Shown piece after piece: positions 26,157 through 35,209 of a DNA stretch of 64,000 nucleotides. The stretch is from Clostridium magnum DSM 2767. Lineage in GTDB: Bacteria > Bacillota > Clostridia > Clostridiales > Clostridiaceae. The notes under the pieces are model-generated. The model had not been told where the DNA came from, searched no databases, and saw only the letters and a program-made list of their open reading frames with translations. The first letter of the stretch is position 1. The number at the start of each line of letters is the position of its first letter. Position numbers and translations under genes: made by a program. The stretch spans positions 124,001-188,000 of the forward strand of contig NZ_LWAE01000006.1 in assembly GCF_001623875.1 (NCBI RefSeq). The letters run 5' to 3'.

Positions 26157-26468
26157 ATGCAGAAATATTTTTCTGATAAAGAAGAGAAATATGAAAAAAT
26201 AATAGGTTTGTTGTGCAAATACAAAGGATTAAATAGAGAGGACCTATTTAAAATTTTAAGAGATCAAGAATGCAAATACTTATTTTATCTACTTATTAAG
26301 AAATATGGCTGTGATGATAACATGGTAATAATTCAAAAAGATTTTCCAACGGTGAATAAAAATAGAATAAAGAATAATTTAAAAAAGGCAGAGGAAAAGC
26401 TATTATTAAATAGAAAGATAAGAAGTATGTATTTTGAAGCTGAAGATCTAATTGAAAAAACAGATTAG
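26157..26468 (+). CDS. Small helical protein upstream of pyrG
   Basis: 103 residues, highly charged and mostly helical, no membrane segment. ATG has GGGGGA upstream. The pattern KIIGLLCKYKGLNREDLFKIL resembles a small helix-turn-helix-like N-terminal domain, with a long basic helix at the end (KNRIKNNLKKAEEKLL). In Bacillus this position (before pyrG) is held by rpoE, the RNA polymerase delta subunit; I see no clear similarity. Function unknown. Confidence 0.6.
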   Translation: MQKYFSDKEEKYEKIIGLLCKYKGLNREDLFKILRDQECKYLFYLLIKKYGCDDNMVIIQKDFPTVNKNRIKNNLKKAEEKLLLNRKIRSMYFEAEDLIEKTD

Positions 26469-26592
26469 AATTAAAATTTTCGACAAAAGATAAAAAAACA
26501 GTAGCATAACATAGAAAAATATGATATTATACTAGATATGTTTTTAAAACACAAAAATGCCATTATATAATATAAGGGTATTTATTATTATA

Positions 26593-26628
26593 ATACTAAT
26601 AAGGTTATTTGTCAATAATTATTAGTAT
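26593..26628 (+). promoter_or_regulatory. Hairpin in the pyrG upstream region
   Basis: ATACTAATAA (26593-26602) and TTATTAGTAT (26619-26628) form a 10-bp A+T stem with a 16-base loop. There is no T-run. The pyrG leader of Bacillus is regulated by CTP-dependent reiteration at a GGGC start; I see a GGGGG run (26663-26667) but no attenuator, so the mechanism is unclear. Confidence 0.35.
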
Positions 26629-26696
26629 AGCAATACATGAGTGTAAAATATCTATACAAAACAGGGGGTGAAGACTGCTTTAATAGCAGGAGTTTT

Positions 26697-28310
26697 ATGA
26701 GTACAAAGTATATATTTGTAACTGGTGGAGTTGTGTCTTCATTAGGAAAAGGAATAACAGCAGCTTCATTAGGAAGACTTTTAAAGAATAGAGGACTTAA
26801 CGTATCAATTCAAAAGTTTGATCCATATATAAATATTGACCCAGGAACAATGAGTCCATACCAACATGGAGAAGTATTTGTTACGGACGATGGTGCTGAA
26901 ACAGACCTTGATTTAGGACATTACGAAAGATTTATAGACGAGAGTTTAAGTAAAAACAGCAATGTTACTACAGGTAAAATTTATTGGTCAGTGATATCCA
27001 AGGAAAGAAAAGGAGATTATCTAGGAGGAACTGTCCAGGTAATCCCTCATATAACTAATGAGATTAAATCAAGAGTATACAGAGTTGGTAAAGAAAGAGA
27101 TGTAGATGTAGTTATAACAGAAATTGGTGGAACTATTGGAGATATTGAATCATTACCATTCTTAGAAGCAATAAGACAGATAAAATATGATGTTGGAAGA
27201 GAAAATGTATGTTTTATACATGTGACATTGGTTCCATACTTAGGAAAATCAGGTGAGTTAAAGACTAAACCTACACAGCATTCAGTAAAGGAATTAAGAG
27301 GTATAGGTATACAGCCTGATATAATAGTATGCCGTTCAGAAAAACCTATTCCAAGTGATTTAAAAGAAAAAATAGGATTATTCTGTAATGTAGATGGAAA
27401 TTCAGTAATTCAAAATTTAGATGCAGAAAATCTATATGAGGTTCCATTAATGCTTCATAAAGAAGGTTTAGATACTTTAGTATGTGAGAAGTTAAATCTA
27501 AAATGTAAAGGAATAGACAATAGTGAGTGGATTGAGATGGTTAACAAGGTTAAAAATCTTTCAAGAAATGTAACTATAGGTCTAGTTGGAAAATACGTAG
27601 AACTTCACGATGCATATATATCTGTAGTAGAGGCACTTAGTCATGGTGGTTATGCTAATGATTCTAATGTAAGTGTTAAATGGATAAATGCGGTAGAACT
27701 TACAGGTGATAATGTAGGTGAATATCTTAAAGATGTAGATGGAGTTTTAGTGCCAGGTGGATTTGGTGATAGAGGAGTAGAAGGAAAAATTGAAGCTATA
27801 AAGTGGGCAAGACAGAATAAAGTTCCTTTCCTTGGAATATGCCTTGGTATGCAGTGTGCTGTTATTGAATTTGCTAGAAATGTATTAGGTTATAAAGATG
27901 CAAATACTTCAGAGATAGATCCAGACACAACTCATCCGGTAATAGATTTAATGCCTGATCAAAAGGATATAGATGAAAAAGGCGGTACTATGAGACTTGG
28001 TGTATATCCATGTAAGCTATTAAAGGATACAAATTCCTCAGCAGCATATGGAGAAGAAATTATATACGAAAGACATAGACATAGATATGAATTTAGTAAC
28101 GAATATAGAAAAGTGTTGACTGAAGCTGGATTATCTTTAGTTGGAACAAGTCCTGATTCAAGATTGGTTGAAATTGTTGAAATTAAAGATCACCCTTGGT
28201 TTGTAGCAGTTCAATTCCATCCTGAACTTAAATCAAGACCAAACAGACCGCATCCGTTATTTAAAGATTTTATAAAAGCATCATTAGATAATGTAAATGT
28301 AGGATTTTAG
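26697..28310 (+). CDS. pyrG: CTP synthase
   Basis: 537 residues from ATG 26697 (MSTKYIFVTGGVVSSLGKG), with AGGAG four bases upstream; a longer frame start 20 codons earlier is not conserved. The N-terminal amidoligase domain carries VSSLGKGITAASLG (ATP and UTP binding); the C-terminal glutamine amidotransferase has the nucleophile Cys in FLGICLGMQCAVIE (about residue 382) and His/Glu in QFHPEL. It converts UTP to CTP in the cytosol. Monocistronic; the reverse-oriented SOR-6 follows the stop codon. Confidence 0.97.
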   Translation: MSTKYIFVTGGVVSSLGKGITAASLGRLLKNRGLNVSIQKFDPYINIDPGTMSPYQHGEVFVTDDGAETDLDLGHYERFIDESLSKNSNVTTGKIYWSVISKERKGDYLGGTVQVIPHITNEIKSRVYRVGKERDVDVVITEIGGTIGDIESLPFLEAIRQIKYDVGRENVCFIHVTLVPYLGKSGELKTKPTQHSVKELRGIGIQPDIIVCRSEKPIPSDLKEKIGLFCNVDGNSVIQNLDAENLYEVPLMLHKEGLDTLVCEKLNLKCKGIDNSEWIEMVNKVKNLSRNVTIGLVGKYVELHDAYISVVEALSHGGYANDSNVSVKWINAVELTGDNVGEYLKDVDGVLVPGGFGDRGVEGKIEAIKWARQNKVPFLGICLGMQCAVIEFARNVLGYKDANTSEIDPDTTHPVIDLMPDQKDIDEKGGTMRLGVYPCKLLKDTNSSAAYGEEIIYERHRHRYEFSNEYRKVLTEAGLSLVGTSPDSRLVEIVEIKDHPWFVAVQFHPELKSRPNRPHPLFKDFIKASLDNVNVGF

Positions 28311-28314
28311 TATA

Positions 28315-28517
28315 TTTATCCGATGACTACCCGCTCTAATACTCCCACGCTTTATATGAAACTCCTCTTCCTACGTCAGAGGAGTAAGCGATTGGCACCA
28401 AATCATAGATTTGGGCTCTCTGCTTAACTGGGAGTAAAGATCGGCTAAGTCCCTGGATTCGTTCAACTAAGAATCAGATGGGGTTTGAAACCCCATCTGA
28501 TTCAAGTTTTCACTTCA
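28315..28517 (-). repeat. SOR-6, complete copy in reverse orientation with enlarged hairpin 2
   Basis: Read on the minus strand it starts TGAAGTGAAAACTTGAATCA, has hairpin 1 (AATCAGATGGGG / CCCCATCTGATT), the linker GAACGAATCCAGGGAC, and ends GGGTAGTCATCGGATAAA. The apical part of hairpin 2 is expanded by about 70 bases and holds its own small stem (CTCCTCT / AGAGGAG). It follows pyrG by 4 bases in the opposite sense. Confidence 0.85.
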
Positions 28518-28684
28518 TAATTGGTATATGCAAATAATTGAATTGCATATACCAATTTGTTTTGTCGAAAAAAAGTAACTTATTAAAGTAATAATTGTAG
28601 AATTTTATGAAGGATTTTAATAATATTTATAGAAATATAGTAATTAGATTATATAAAAATTTAAAAGTCAGGAGGGGGAGATGA

Positions 28685-29029
28685 ATGTTACTTAATACAG
28701 ATATCAGTATAGCTCTTAAAAACTTCTATGGTTATTATAGTGTAAATAGATTTTCTTTGTTTGAAACAAATAGAATTAATAAAGATTTCACCTCTCTAGA
28801 AGTAAAAGTTCAAAATAACAGAGAGGTTATTATAAAGGTCAAATGTCCTGTTTGTGGCAAGGATCATTATTACAGATATAGCGTAAATGAATTTGTAAGA
28901 AGAAAATTAATAGTTGGCGGTTGTGAAGTTTTAGGAGAGCCTTTGTTTTATATAGGCAAATATGACAAGGTAAATCAAAAAATCAATCAATTGAAAAATG
29001 TTAACAGAAAGTTATATGCTATGATATAG
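28685..29029 (+). CDS. Small zinc-ribbon-like protein
   Basis: 114 residues. A CPVCGKDHYYRYSVNEF segment (about 54-70) and a single later Cys (GGCEV) suggest a minimal zinc knuckle; the flanks are beta strands. ATG follows AGGAGGGGG. It lies between pyrG and rho with its own probable terminator. I recognise no named family. A nucleic-acid or redox role is possible but not shown. Confidence 0.6.
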   Translation: MLLNTDISIALKNFYGYYSVNRFSLFETNRINKDFTSLEVKVQNNREVIIKVKCPVCGKDHYYRYSVNEFVRRKLIVGGCEVLGEPLFYIGKYDKVNQKINQLKNVNRKLYAMI

Positions 29030-29066
29030 TAATTAGGAGTAAGAGTGTTTCTTTTACTCCTAATTA
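29030..29066 (+). terminator. Hairpin at the end of the zinc-ribbon gene
   Basis: AATTAGGAGTAA (29031-29042) and TTACTCCTAATT (29054-29065) form a perfect 12-bp stem. The following run ACATTT is short, so it is a modest terminator. Confidence 0.55.
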
Positions 29067-29198
29067 CATTTAAGGAAGATTAGCTAATAGTTAGGTTTGG
29101 GTTAGGAGAATTATAGGTTTAGAGTGTAGAAAAAGCCCTATATTTATTCAAGTAAGTATTTTTTTTATAATAATATGGATTAAAATAAAAAAAAGGGG

Positions 29199-29389
29199 TA
29201 TAATGTATTGTGCACAGTACCTTTCAATGAAGAATTTCTTATGATAGAAATTCCAATCCTTTAAGCGATAGTCGTTACCGTCTATAGATAAGAGGTAATC
29301 TTAAGGCTGAAAGCTAATGGATAAGATTCTTTCGAGTATTCCCAAAAGGTTGTATATAATTAAAATTAAATAATGTGAGGTGTTATTCT
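29199..29389 (+). promoter_or_regulatory. Structured leader of rho
   Basis: A -10 box TATAAT (29199-29204) has no good -35 partner. Downstream lie three consecutive stems: GAATTTCT / AGAAATTC (29232-29253), TTACC / GGTAA (29275-29298) with an inner TCTATAGA, and AATCTTA / TAAGATT (29297-29338) with an inner GGCT / AGCT. About 180 bases of leader precede the start codon. It could mediate Rho autoregulation; it matches no riboswitch I know. The rest of 29067-29198 shows nothing clear. Confidence 0.4.
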
Positions 29390-30865
29390 TTGATTAACAA
29401 AGATTTAGAAGGCATGACTGTCGCTGAATTAAGAGAAACAGCAAAGAATTTAGATATAAAGAATGTATCGAAATATAAAAAGGCTGAGTTAATTGAGCAA
29501 ATAAAGAAGGTTTCTCCTGCTTATATCGAAAAAGACGGTATAATACTTAGAGAAAAAATAACTCCTAAAATTGAGACAGTACATACTGCCAAGGAAGTTG
29601 AAAATAAAGAAATTATAAAAAGTGAAGAAGTTGTAAAACAAGAAGAGGTAAAGGTGCAAGAAGAAAAGGTTGAAGAACAACGAGTTACTGAAGAAAAAAG
29701 AGAAAAACTTAAAGAAATGATAAATGAGTCTGATACCGCTAGAGGCGTGCTTGAGATAATAGAAAGTAATAATTATGGATTCTTGAGAGGTAAAAATTAT
29801 CTAACAGGACCTGATGATATATATGTATCACCATCTCAAATTAGAAGATTTAATCTAAAGACAGGTGATGAGGTTCAAGGTAAAGTTAGAACTCCAAAAG
29901 AAGGAGAAAAATTTAAGGCTTTACTTTATGTAGAAAGAGTAAATGGAGAAAATCCAGAAAGAGCAGTTGGAAGAAAACCATTTGAAACACTCATACCTAT
30001 ATATCCAGATCAAAGATTAAAATTGGAAACAGTAAAATCAGATCTATCAGCAAGACTTATGGATATAATATCACCTATAGGTAAAGGACAAAGAGGAATT
30101 ATAGTAGCACCTCCTAAAGCAGGTAAAACTACTCTTCTAAAGAAAATAGCTCAAAGTATATCTACAAATCATGCAGAATCAAAACTTATAGTTGTATTAA
30201 TAGATGAAAGACCAGAAGAAGTTACAGATATGCAAAGATCAATAAATGGAGAGGTAATTTATTCGACTTTTGATGAAGAACCTGAACATCACACTAAAGT
30301 TGCATATATGGTGCTTGAAAGAGCAAAGAGAATGGTGGAGCAAGGGCAAGATGTTATAATTCTTTTAGATAGTATTACAAGACTTTCAAGAGCTTATAAC
30401 TTAACGATTACTCCAACAGGAAGAACTCTTTCAGGAGGATTAGATCCAGGAGCATTAATTATGCCTAAAAAATTCTTTGGTGCAGCTAGAAATATCGAAG
30501 AAGGCGGAAGTCTTACTATTCTTGCTACTGCACTTGTTGAAACAGGAAGCAGAATGGACGATATGATATTTGAAGAATTTAAGGGTACAGGAAATATGGA
30601 AGTACATCTTGATAGAAAGTTACAAGAAAGAAGAATATTCCCTGCTATAGACATATATAAATCAGGAACTAGAAGAGATGATTTATTATTTGATAGCCAG
30701 ATGGAAAAAGATGTAGCCTTTAATATAAGAAAGGTATTATATGCTGGAAATAATACACAAAGTGTAACAGAACAGCTAATAAGTCTATTATCTAAAACAG
30801 AAACAAATGAGGAATTTATTAACATAGCAAGTAAGACAGATATAAATAAAAGTATAGATAGATGA
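29390..30865 (+). CDS. rho: Transcription termination factor Rho
   Basis: 491 residues. A TTG start (MINKDLEGMTVAELRETAKN) after GTGAGGTG is preferred over a GTG five codons upstream that overlaps the site. Rho_N helix domain (about 1-40), a Lys/Glu-rich spacer (about 55-110), the cold-shock-like RNA-binding domain (about 113-185) with SNNYGFLRG, and the hexameric ATPase with APPKAGKT (Walker A) and ILLDSITRLSRAYN. It unwinds RNA to end transcription. The stop codon TGA is supplied by repeat SOR-7. Confidence 0.96.
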   Translation: MINKDLEGMTVAELRETAKNLDIKNVSKYKKAELIEQIKKVSPAYIEKDGIILREKITPKIETVHTAKEVENKEIIKSEEVVKQEEVKVQEEKVEEQRVTEEKREKLKEMINESDTARGVLEIIESNNYGFLRGKNYLTGPDDIYVSPSQIRRFNLKTGDEVQGKVRTPKEGEKFKALLYVERVNGENPERAVGRKPFETLIPIYPDQRLKLETVKSDLSARLMDIISPIGKGQRGIIVAPPKAGKTTLLKKIAQSISTNHAESKLIVVLIDERPEEVTDMQRSINGEVIYSTFDEEPEHHTKVAYMVLERAKRMVEQGQDVIILLDSITRLSRAYNLTITPTGRTLSGGLDPGALIMPKKFFGAARNIEEGGSLTILATALVETGSRMDDMIFEEFKGTGNMEVHLDRKLQERRIFPAIDIYKSGTRRDDLLFDSQMEKDVAFNIRKVLYAGNNTQSVTEQLISLLSKTETNEEFINIASKTDINKSIDR

Positions 30866-30993
30866 AGTGGAAACTTGAATTAGTTGGAGTTTCAAACTCT
30901 AACTAATTCTTAGTTAAACGAATCCAGGGACGTAGCCGCTCGCAACGTACGCTTTGAGAAGTGGGAGTATTAGAGCGGGTAGTTATCGGATAA
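30863..30993 (+). repeat. SOR-7, complete copy after rho
   Basis: Starts TGAAGTGGAAACTTGAATTA (TGA = rho stop). Hairpin 1 has arms AATTAGTTGGAGTTT / AAACTCTAACTAATT, a changed but still paired version of the family stem. The linker CGAATCCAGGGACGTAGCCG and the right end AGAGCGGGTAGTTATCGGAT are present. The rho terminator follows within 6 bases. Confidence 0.9.
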
Positions 30994-30997
30994 AACA

Positions 30998-31036
30998 ACA
31001 AAACCTGCCCTTTTATAAATAAAGGACAGGTTTTGT
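30998..31036. terminator. Bidirectional terminator between rho and rpmE
   Basis: ACAAAACCTG ... CAGGTTTTGT with an inner CCTTT / AAAGG forms a stem of about 15 bp. It lies between two converging genes and follows SOR-7 directly. Confidence 0.8.
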
Positions 31037-31066
31037 AATAAGTTGTAAAGTAAGCTTTAAAACCTA

Positions 31067-31279
31067 TTATTCTTCAGATTTTAAGTTGAACTTCTTCATG
31101 AATCTATCTACTCTTCCACCAACGTCCATTATCTTTTGCTTACCAGTGAAGAATGGATGGCATTGAGAGCATATTTCAACCTTAAGTTCATCTTTAGTTG
31201 AACCAGTTGTAAAAGTGTTTCCACATGCACACTTAACTACCGCCTCATGATGGTAATTTGGATGTATGCCTTCTTTCAT
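31067..31279 (-). CDS. rpmE: 50S ribosomal protein L31
   Basis: 70 residues from ATG 31279 (MKEGIHPNYHH), after GAAAGAGGTG. Cysteines in CACGNTF and CSQCHPF show the zinc-binding type of L31, which bridges the two ribosomal subunits. An in-frame upstream extension overlaps the promoter and is not real. Convergent with rho. Confidence 0.97.
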   Translation of the reverse strand: MKEGIHPNYHHEAVVKCACGNTFTTGSTKDELKVEICSQCHPFFTGKQKIMDVGGRVDRFMKKFNLKSEE

Positions 31280-31330
31280 ATTTTTCACCTCTTTCGAATT
31301 TAAACATATCGTCTGTTTTATAACTATTGT

Positions 31331-31359
31331 ATTATAACACAGTGACAAGTGTCAGTCAA
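31331..31359 (-). promoter_or_regulatory. Sigma-A promoter of rpmE
   Basis: On the minus strand TTGACT (31359-31354), 17 bases and TATAAT (31336-31331) are near consensus. Transcription should begin about 45 bases before the rpmE start. Confidence 0.8.
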
Positions 31360-31483
31360 TAAAAGTAAATTAGAAATACTCTTTAATATATATATTATGT
31401 CTGATAGAATATACTTGTTTGGTTAATTATATACCTAGGAAGTAATTAGGGTAATGTGAAAATATAGGGAGTGAGTAATATAA

Positions 31484-32092
31484 ATGAGTAAGTTATACTT
31501 TAGATATGGCGCTATGAATTGTGGAAAATCTACAAACCTTCTTCAAGTAGCATACAATTACGAAGAACGAGGTATGAAGATTATTATTATTAAACCTAAA
31601 ACAGATACAAAGGGTGGAAACAAGGTGGTTTCCAGACTAGGCGTAACTAGAGAAGTAGATATGCTGCTGGATGATAGTAAGAATATATATGAGGAAGTAG
31701 AGCAATGGATTAACAAACATGGAAAAATTGACTGTATTCTAGGTGATGAAGTTCAATTTTTCAAAAAGGAGCAAATAGATCAGTTATTTAAAGTAGCAGT
31801 TTCTATGGATATACCTACAATTTGTTATGGTCTTCGCACAGATTTCCAAATGAACGGCTTTGAGGGCAGTGAAAGGTTGTTGCTTTTAGCCCATAGTCTT
31901 GAAGAGTTAAAAACTATATGCCAGTGCGGAAAAAAGGCTCTTTTAAATGGAAGAAAAGTAAATGGCAAGTTTATTTTTAAAGGGAAACAAATAGCAATAG
32001 ATAAAGAAGATGATGTTGAGTATGAGGCGCTTTGTCCTAAATGCTATTTTGAATATAAAGAAAAATATGATAAACAAAAAATGAAGGATTAA
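31484..32092 (+). CDS. tdk: Thymidine kinase
   Basis: 202 residues, type II thymidine kinase. Walker A is YGAMNCGKST (about 5-14), the Asp-Glu of DEVQFF (about 89) follows, and four zinc cysteines lie in ICQCG and CPKCYF. It phosphorylates thymidine in the salvage pathway. ATG follows GGGAGTG. It opens an operon with yqhQ, prmC and prfA (gaps of 14, overlap and 63 bases). Confidence 0.95.
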   Translation: MSKLYFRYGAMNCGKSTNLLQVAYNYEERGMKIIIIKPKTDTKGGNKVVSRLGVTREVDMLLDDSKNIYEEVEQWINKHGKIDCILGDEVQFFKKEQIDQLFKVAVSMDIPTICYGLRTDFQMNGFEGSERLLLLAHSLEELKTICQCGKKALLNGRKVNGKFIFKGKQIAIDKEDDVEYEALCPKCYFEYKEKYDKQKMKD

Positions 32093-32106
32093 GGCGGGGT
32101 GATGTA

Positions 32107-33018
32107 ATGGGTAGGAAGACTACAGTTGGAGGTCAAGCTGTAATTGAAGGTGTAATGATGAGAGGAATGAAAGGAATAGCAACAGCTGTTAGAAAATCTA
32201 ATGGTGAAATTGTTATAGATAGAAAGGAAAGTATACCTTTTACAAAGAGAAATAAGTTGCTAGGAATGCCTATTATTAGAGGTTTCGTATCATTAATAGA
32301 ATCCTTAATAGTAGGAATAAATACCTTAAATTATTCTGCTTCATTTTTTGAGGATGAAGAGGAAGAACCTTCTAAATTTGATAAGTGGTTTGAAGGTATA
32401 TTTAAAGATAAATCAAATGATGTCTTGATGGGCATTACCCTTTGTATATCTATAGGTATAGCTACGTTATTGTTCTTTATATTACCTACATTTGCTGCTA
32501 ATATCTTTAAGAAGATTGGTGTTTATAATACAGTAGGGCTAAATATAATTGAGGGGATTATAAGAGTAGCTATCTTTCTAGCATATATTTTTTTAATAGG
32601 AAAAATGGATGATATAAAAAGAGTATTTGAGTATCATGGGGCAGAGCATAAAACTATATTTTGTTATGAAAATGAAATTGAACTTACTCCTGAAAATGCA
32701 GAAAAATTTAATAGATTTCATCCAAGATGTGGTACAAACTTTTTGTTTTTAGTTATGATAGTTAGTATAGTTCTATTTTCATTGACTGGATGGAGTAATA
32801 TCTGGGAAAGAATATTATATAGGATAGTACTTTTGCCGGTGGTATCTGGAATAACTTATGAAATTATAAGATGGATGGGGAAAAGTGGAAGTAATTTATC
32901 AAAGATTACAGCTTATCCTGGACTTATGCTTCAAAAGCTTACAACAAGAGAACCAGATTATAAGCAGCTTGAAGTTGCTATAGCTGCACTTAAATCTGCA
33001 GAAGGGATTGTGGATTAA
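32107..33018 (+). CDS. yqhQ: DUF1385 membrane protein (YqhQ-like)
   Basis: 303 residues. The N-terminal segment TVGGQAVIEGVMMRGMKG is the family signature; YHGAEHKTIFCYE (about 178) and RFHPRCGTNFLFLV (about 200) are also invariant blocks. Four or more transmembrane helices follow residue 95. Function is unknown. It overlaps prmC by one base (the A of its TAA is the A of the next ATG), indicating translational coupling, a conserved arrangement in clostridia with prmC-prfA. Confidence 0.9.
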   Translation: MGRKTTVGGQAVIEGVMMRGMKGIATAVRKSNGEIVIDRKESIPFTKRNKLLGMPIIRGFVSLIESLIVGINTLNYSASFFEDEEEEPSKFDKWFEGIFKDKSNDVLMGITLCISIGIATLLFFILPTFAANIFKKIGVYNTVGLNIIEGIIRVAIFLAYIFLIGKMDDIKRVFEYHGAEHKTIFCYENEIELTPENAEKFNRFHPRCGTNFLFLVMIVSIVLFSLTGWSNIWERILYRIVLLPVVSGITYEIIRWMGKSGSNLSKITAYPGLMLQKLTTREPDYKQLEVAIAALKSAEGIVD

Positions 33019-33893
33019 TGGAAAAGGTGAAGTCGAAGATTGGGGAACTTTTAAAAAAAGGGTATGAAATTTTAAAATCAGTAGGTATAGACAGTTATCA
33101 GTTAGATTGTGAGCTTTTACTGGGGAAGGTTATAGAAAAAGACAGACTTTTTATGCTTATAAATAGAGAGTATGAGGTCAGTGATTTAGAGGCTGAAAAA
33201 TACTTTCAACTTGTGGAAAAAAGAAAAAATAAAATGCCCATAAAATATATGCTTGGGGAATGTGAATTTATGGGGATGCCCTTTTATATTAAAGAAGGGG
33301 TGCTTATTCCAAGGCCGGATACTGAAGTTTTAGTAGAATCTGCAATTGAAGAAATAAAGAAAAATAAGTTTAAAAATATATGTGATGTATGTTGTGGAAG
33401 TGGAATAATAGGAATATCTATTGCCAAGCTTGTAGATAATATTAAAATTAAGAGCTGTGATATTTCTGATATAGCTTATGAGGTAACAAAAGAAAATGTA
33501 AATAGATTATCTGTAGGTGATAGGGTTCAGATTTTTAAAAGTGACTTATTAGAATGTTTTATAGGTAATGGGCAGAAATTTGATATGATAGTATCTAACC
33601 CTCCTTATATAAGACCAGATGTTATAGAAACTTTAATGGAAGATGTAAAAGACTATGAACCCTATGAAGCTTTATATGGGGGAGAAGATGGATTAGAGTT
33701 TTATAGAAAGATAACTTTTCAAAGTATACAGCTTTTAAATAAAGGTGGATTATTAATATTTGAAATTGGGCATGATCAAAAGGAAGCTGTAACTGAAATA
33801 TTAAAAGAAAATGGATTCGGTGAGATAAAATGCATAAAGGATTTAGCTGAAAAAGATAGAGTTATAAAAGGAAAGCTTGAAATTTGTTGCTAG
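33018..33893 (+). CDS. prmC: Peptide chain release factor N5-glutamine methyltransferase
   Basis: 291 residues. A helical N-terminal substrate domain (about 1-85) precedes a SAM-binding Rossmann domain with DVCCGSGIIGIS (about 119) and the catalytic NPPY (SNPPYI, about 194). It methylates the Gln of the GGQ motif of release factors, and the substrate gene prfA lies directly downstream. The start overlaps the yqhQ stop by one base. Confidence 0.95.
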   Translation: MEKVKSKIGELLKKGYEILKSVGIDSYQLDCELLLGKVIEKDRLFMLINREYEVSDLEAEKYFQLVEKRKNKMPIKYMLGECEFMGMPFYIKEGVLIPRPDTEVLVESAIEEIKKNKFKNICDVCCGSGIIGISIAKLVDNIKIKSCDISDIAYEVTKENVNRLSVGDRVQIFKSDLLECFIGNGQKFDMIVSNPPYIRPDVIETLMEDVKDYEPYEALYGGEDGLEFYRKITFQSIQLLNKGGLLIFEIGHDQKEAVTEILKENGFGEIKCIKDLAEKDRVIKGKLEICC

Positions 33894-33956
33894 AAATAAA
33901 AGAATTGTGATATAATTATTTATTGTGAAAATATTTATACGGAGTGATAAAAAAGT

Positions 33957-35033
33957 ATGTTAGAAAGACTTAACTTTATAGAAAATAAATATGAAGAACT
34001 ATCCATAAAAATAAGTGACCCAACAGTTATGGCTGACCAGAAAGAATGGCAAAAATTATGTAAAGAACATGCAGAATTAGAAATACTAGTTGTAAAATAC
34101 AGAGAATATAGAAAAGCTCAAGATGATTTAGAATCTGCTAAAGAAATGCTTAAAGATGAAACAGATAAAGATATGAGAGAAATGGCACAAGAAGAGATAA
34201 AAGAGCTTACTACTACTATTGAAGAAACAGAAAATGAGTTAAGAATATTACTTCTACCTAAAGATCCTAATGATGATAAGAACGTATTTGTTGAAATAAG
34301 AGGAGGAGCTGGCGGAGACGAGGCGGCTCTATTTGCAGCAAATCTAACAAGAATGTATACAAGATATGCTGAGCGTAAAGGCTGGAAGATTGAAACTATA
34401 AGCATAAATGCTACAGATATCGGTGGATTTAAAGAAATTGTCTTTATGATAAAGGGTGATGGTGCCTATAGTAAATTAAAATACGAAAGTGGAGCTCACA
34501 GAGTACAAAGAGTTCCTGATACTGAATCCAGTGGAAGAATACACACTTCTACAGCTACAGTAGCAGTTTTGCCTGAAGTTGATGATGTAGAAGTTGAAAT
34601 TAGTCAAAATGACATAAGAATAGATGTATTTAGAGCTTCAGGACATGGTGGGCAGTGTGTTAATACTACAGACTCAGCTGTAAGAATCACACACTTACCA
34701 ACTGGTCTTGTAGTATCTTGCCAGGATGAAAAATCACAGCTTAAAAATAAAGAAAAAGCTATGAAGGTTCTTAAATCAAGATTATTTGAAAGAGCTCAAG
34801 CTGAAAGAAGTGCAAGTATAGCTGAAGATAGAAAAAGTCAGGTTGGAACAGGGGATAGAAGTGAAAGAATAAGAACTTATAACTATCCTCAAGGTAGAGT
34901 TACTGACCATAGAGTAGGAGTAACTTTATACAAATTAGATTCATTCCTTGATGGAGATATAGATGATATAATAGATGTTCTGATAACTACAGAACAGGCA
35001 GAAAAGATGAAGGCTATGGGAAACAACCAATGA
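33957..35033 (+). CDS. prfA: Peptide chain release factor 1
   Basis: 358 residues, full-length RF1. An N-terminal helical domain, the GAGGDEAALFAANL segment, and the catalytic GHGGQCVNTTDSAVRIT with the GGQ at about 232. The stop-recognition region is typical of RF1 (UAA/UAG). The stop codon used by the gene is TGA, given by repeat SOR-8, which RF2 must read. ATG follows CGGAGTG. Confidence 0.96.
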   Translation: MLERLNFIENKYEELSIKISDPTVMADQKEWQKLCKEHAELEILVVKYREYRKAQDDLESAKEMLKDETDKDMREMAQEEIKELTTTIEETENELRILLLPKDPNDDKNVFVEIRGGAGGDEAALFAANLTRMYTRYAERKGWKIETISINATDIGGFKEIVFMIKGDGAYSKLKYESGAHRVQRVPDTESSGRIHTSTATVAVLPEVDDVEVEISQNDIRIDVFRASGHGGQCVNTTDSAVRITHLPTGLVVSCQDEKSQLKNKEKAMKVLKSRLFERAQAERSASIAEDRKSQVGTGDRSERIRTYNYPQGRVTDHRVGVTLYKLDSFLDGDIDDIIDVLITTEQAEKMKAMGNNQ

Positions 35034-35157
35034 TGTGAAACTTGAATCATAGGGGGTAATTCCATATGATTCGTAGTTGAACGAATCCAGGGACGTAGCC
35101 GCTCTTCACTTTCATTTTGAATAAAATGAAAGTGTTAGAGTGGGTAGTCATCGGGTA
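35031..35157 (+). repeat. SOR-8, complete copy after prfA
   Basis: Starts TGATGTGAAACTTGAATCA (TGA = prfA stop). Hairpin 1 is shortened (AATCATA / TATGATT). The linker GAACGAATCCAGGGACGTAG is intact. Hairpin 2 has CACTTTCATTTT / AAAATGAAAGTG where other copies have TACTCCC / GGGAGTA: paired, but with different bases. Confidence 0.9.
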
Positions 35158-35209
35158 GCATTGATATCTAAAGTTATATAACAATTATCGTAAGAAAAGG
35201 GGTAAACTA

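Noticed and set aside
26637..26696. N-terminal extension of pyrG
   Set aside because: The added 20 residues are not part of the CTP synthase family, and the ATG at 26697 has a ribosome site and the canonical N-terminus.
29211..29374. T-box or other known riboswitch in the rho leader
   Set aside because: No T-box sequence, no SAM, purine, c-di-GMP or lysine core motif is present; only unspecific stems.
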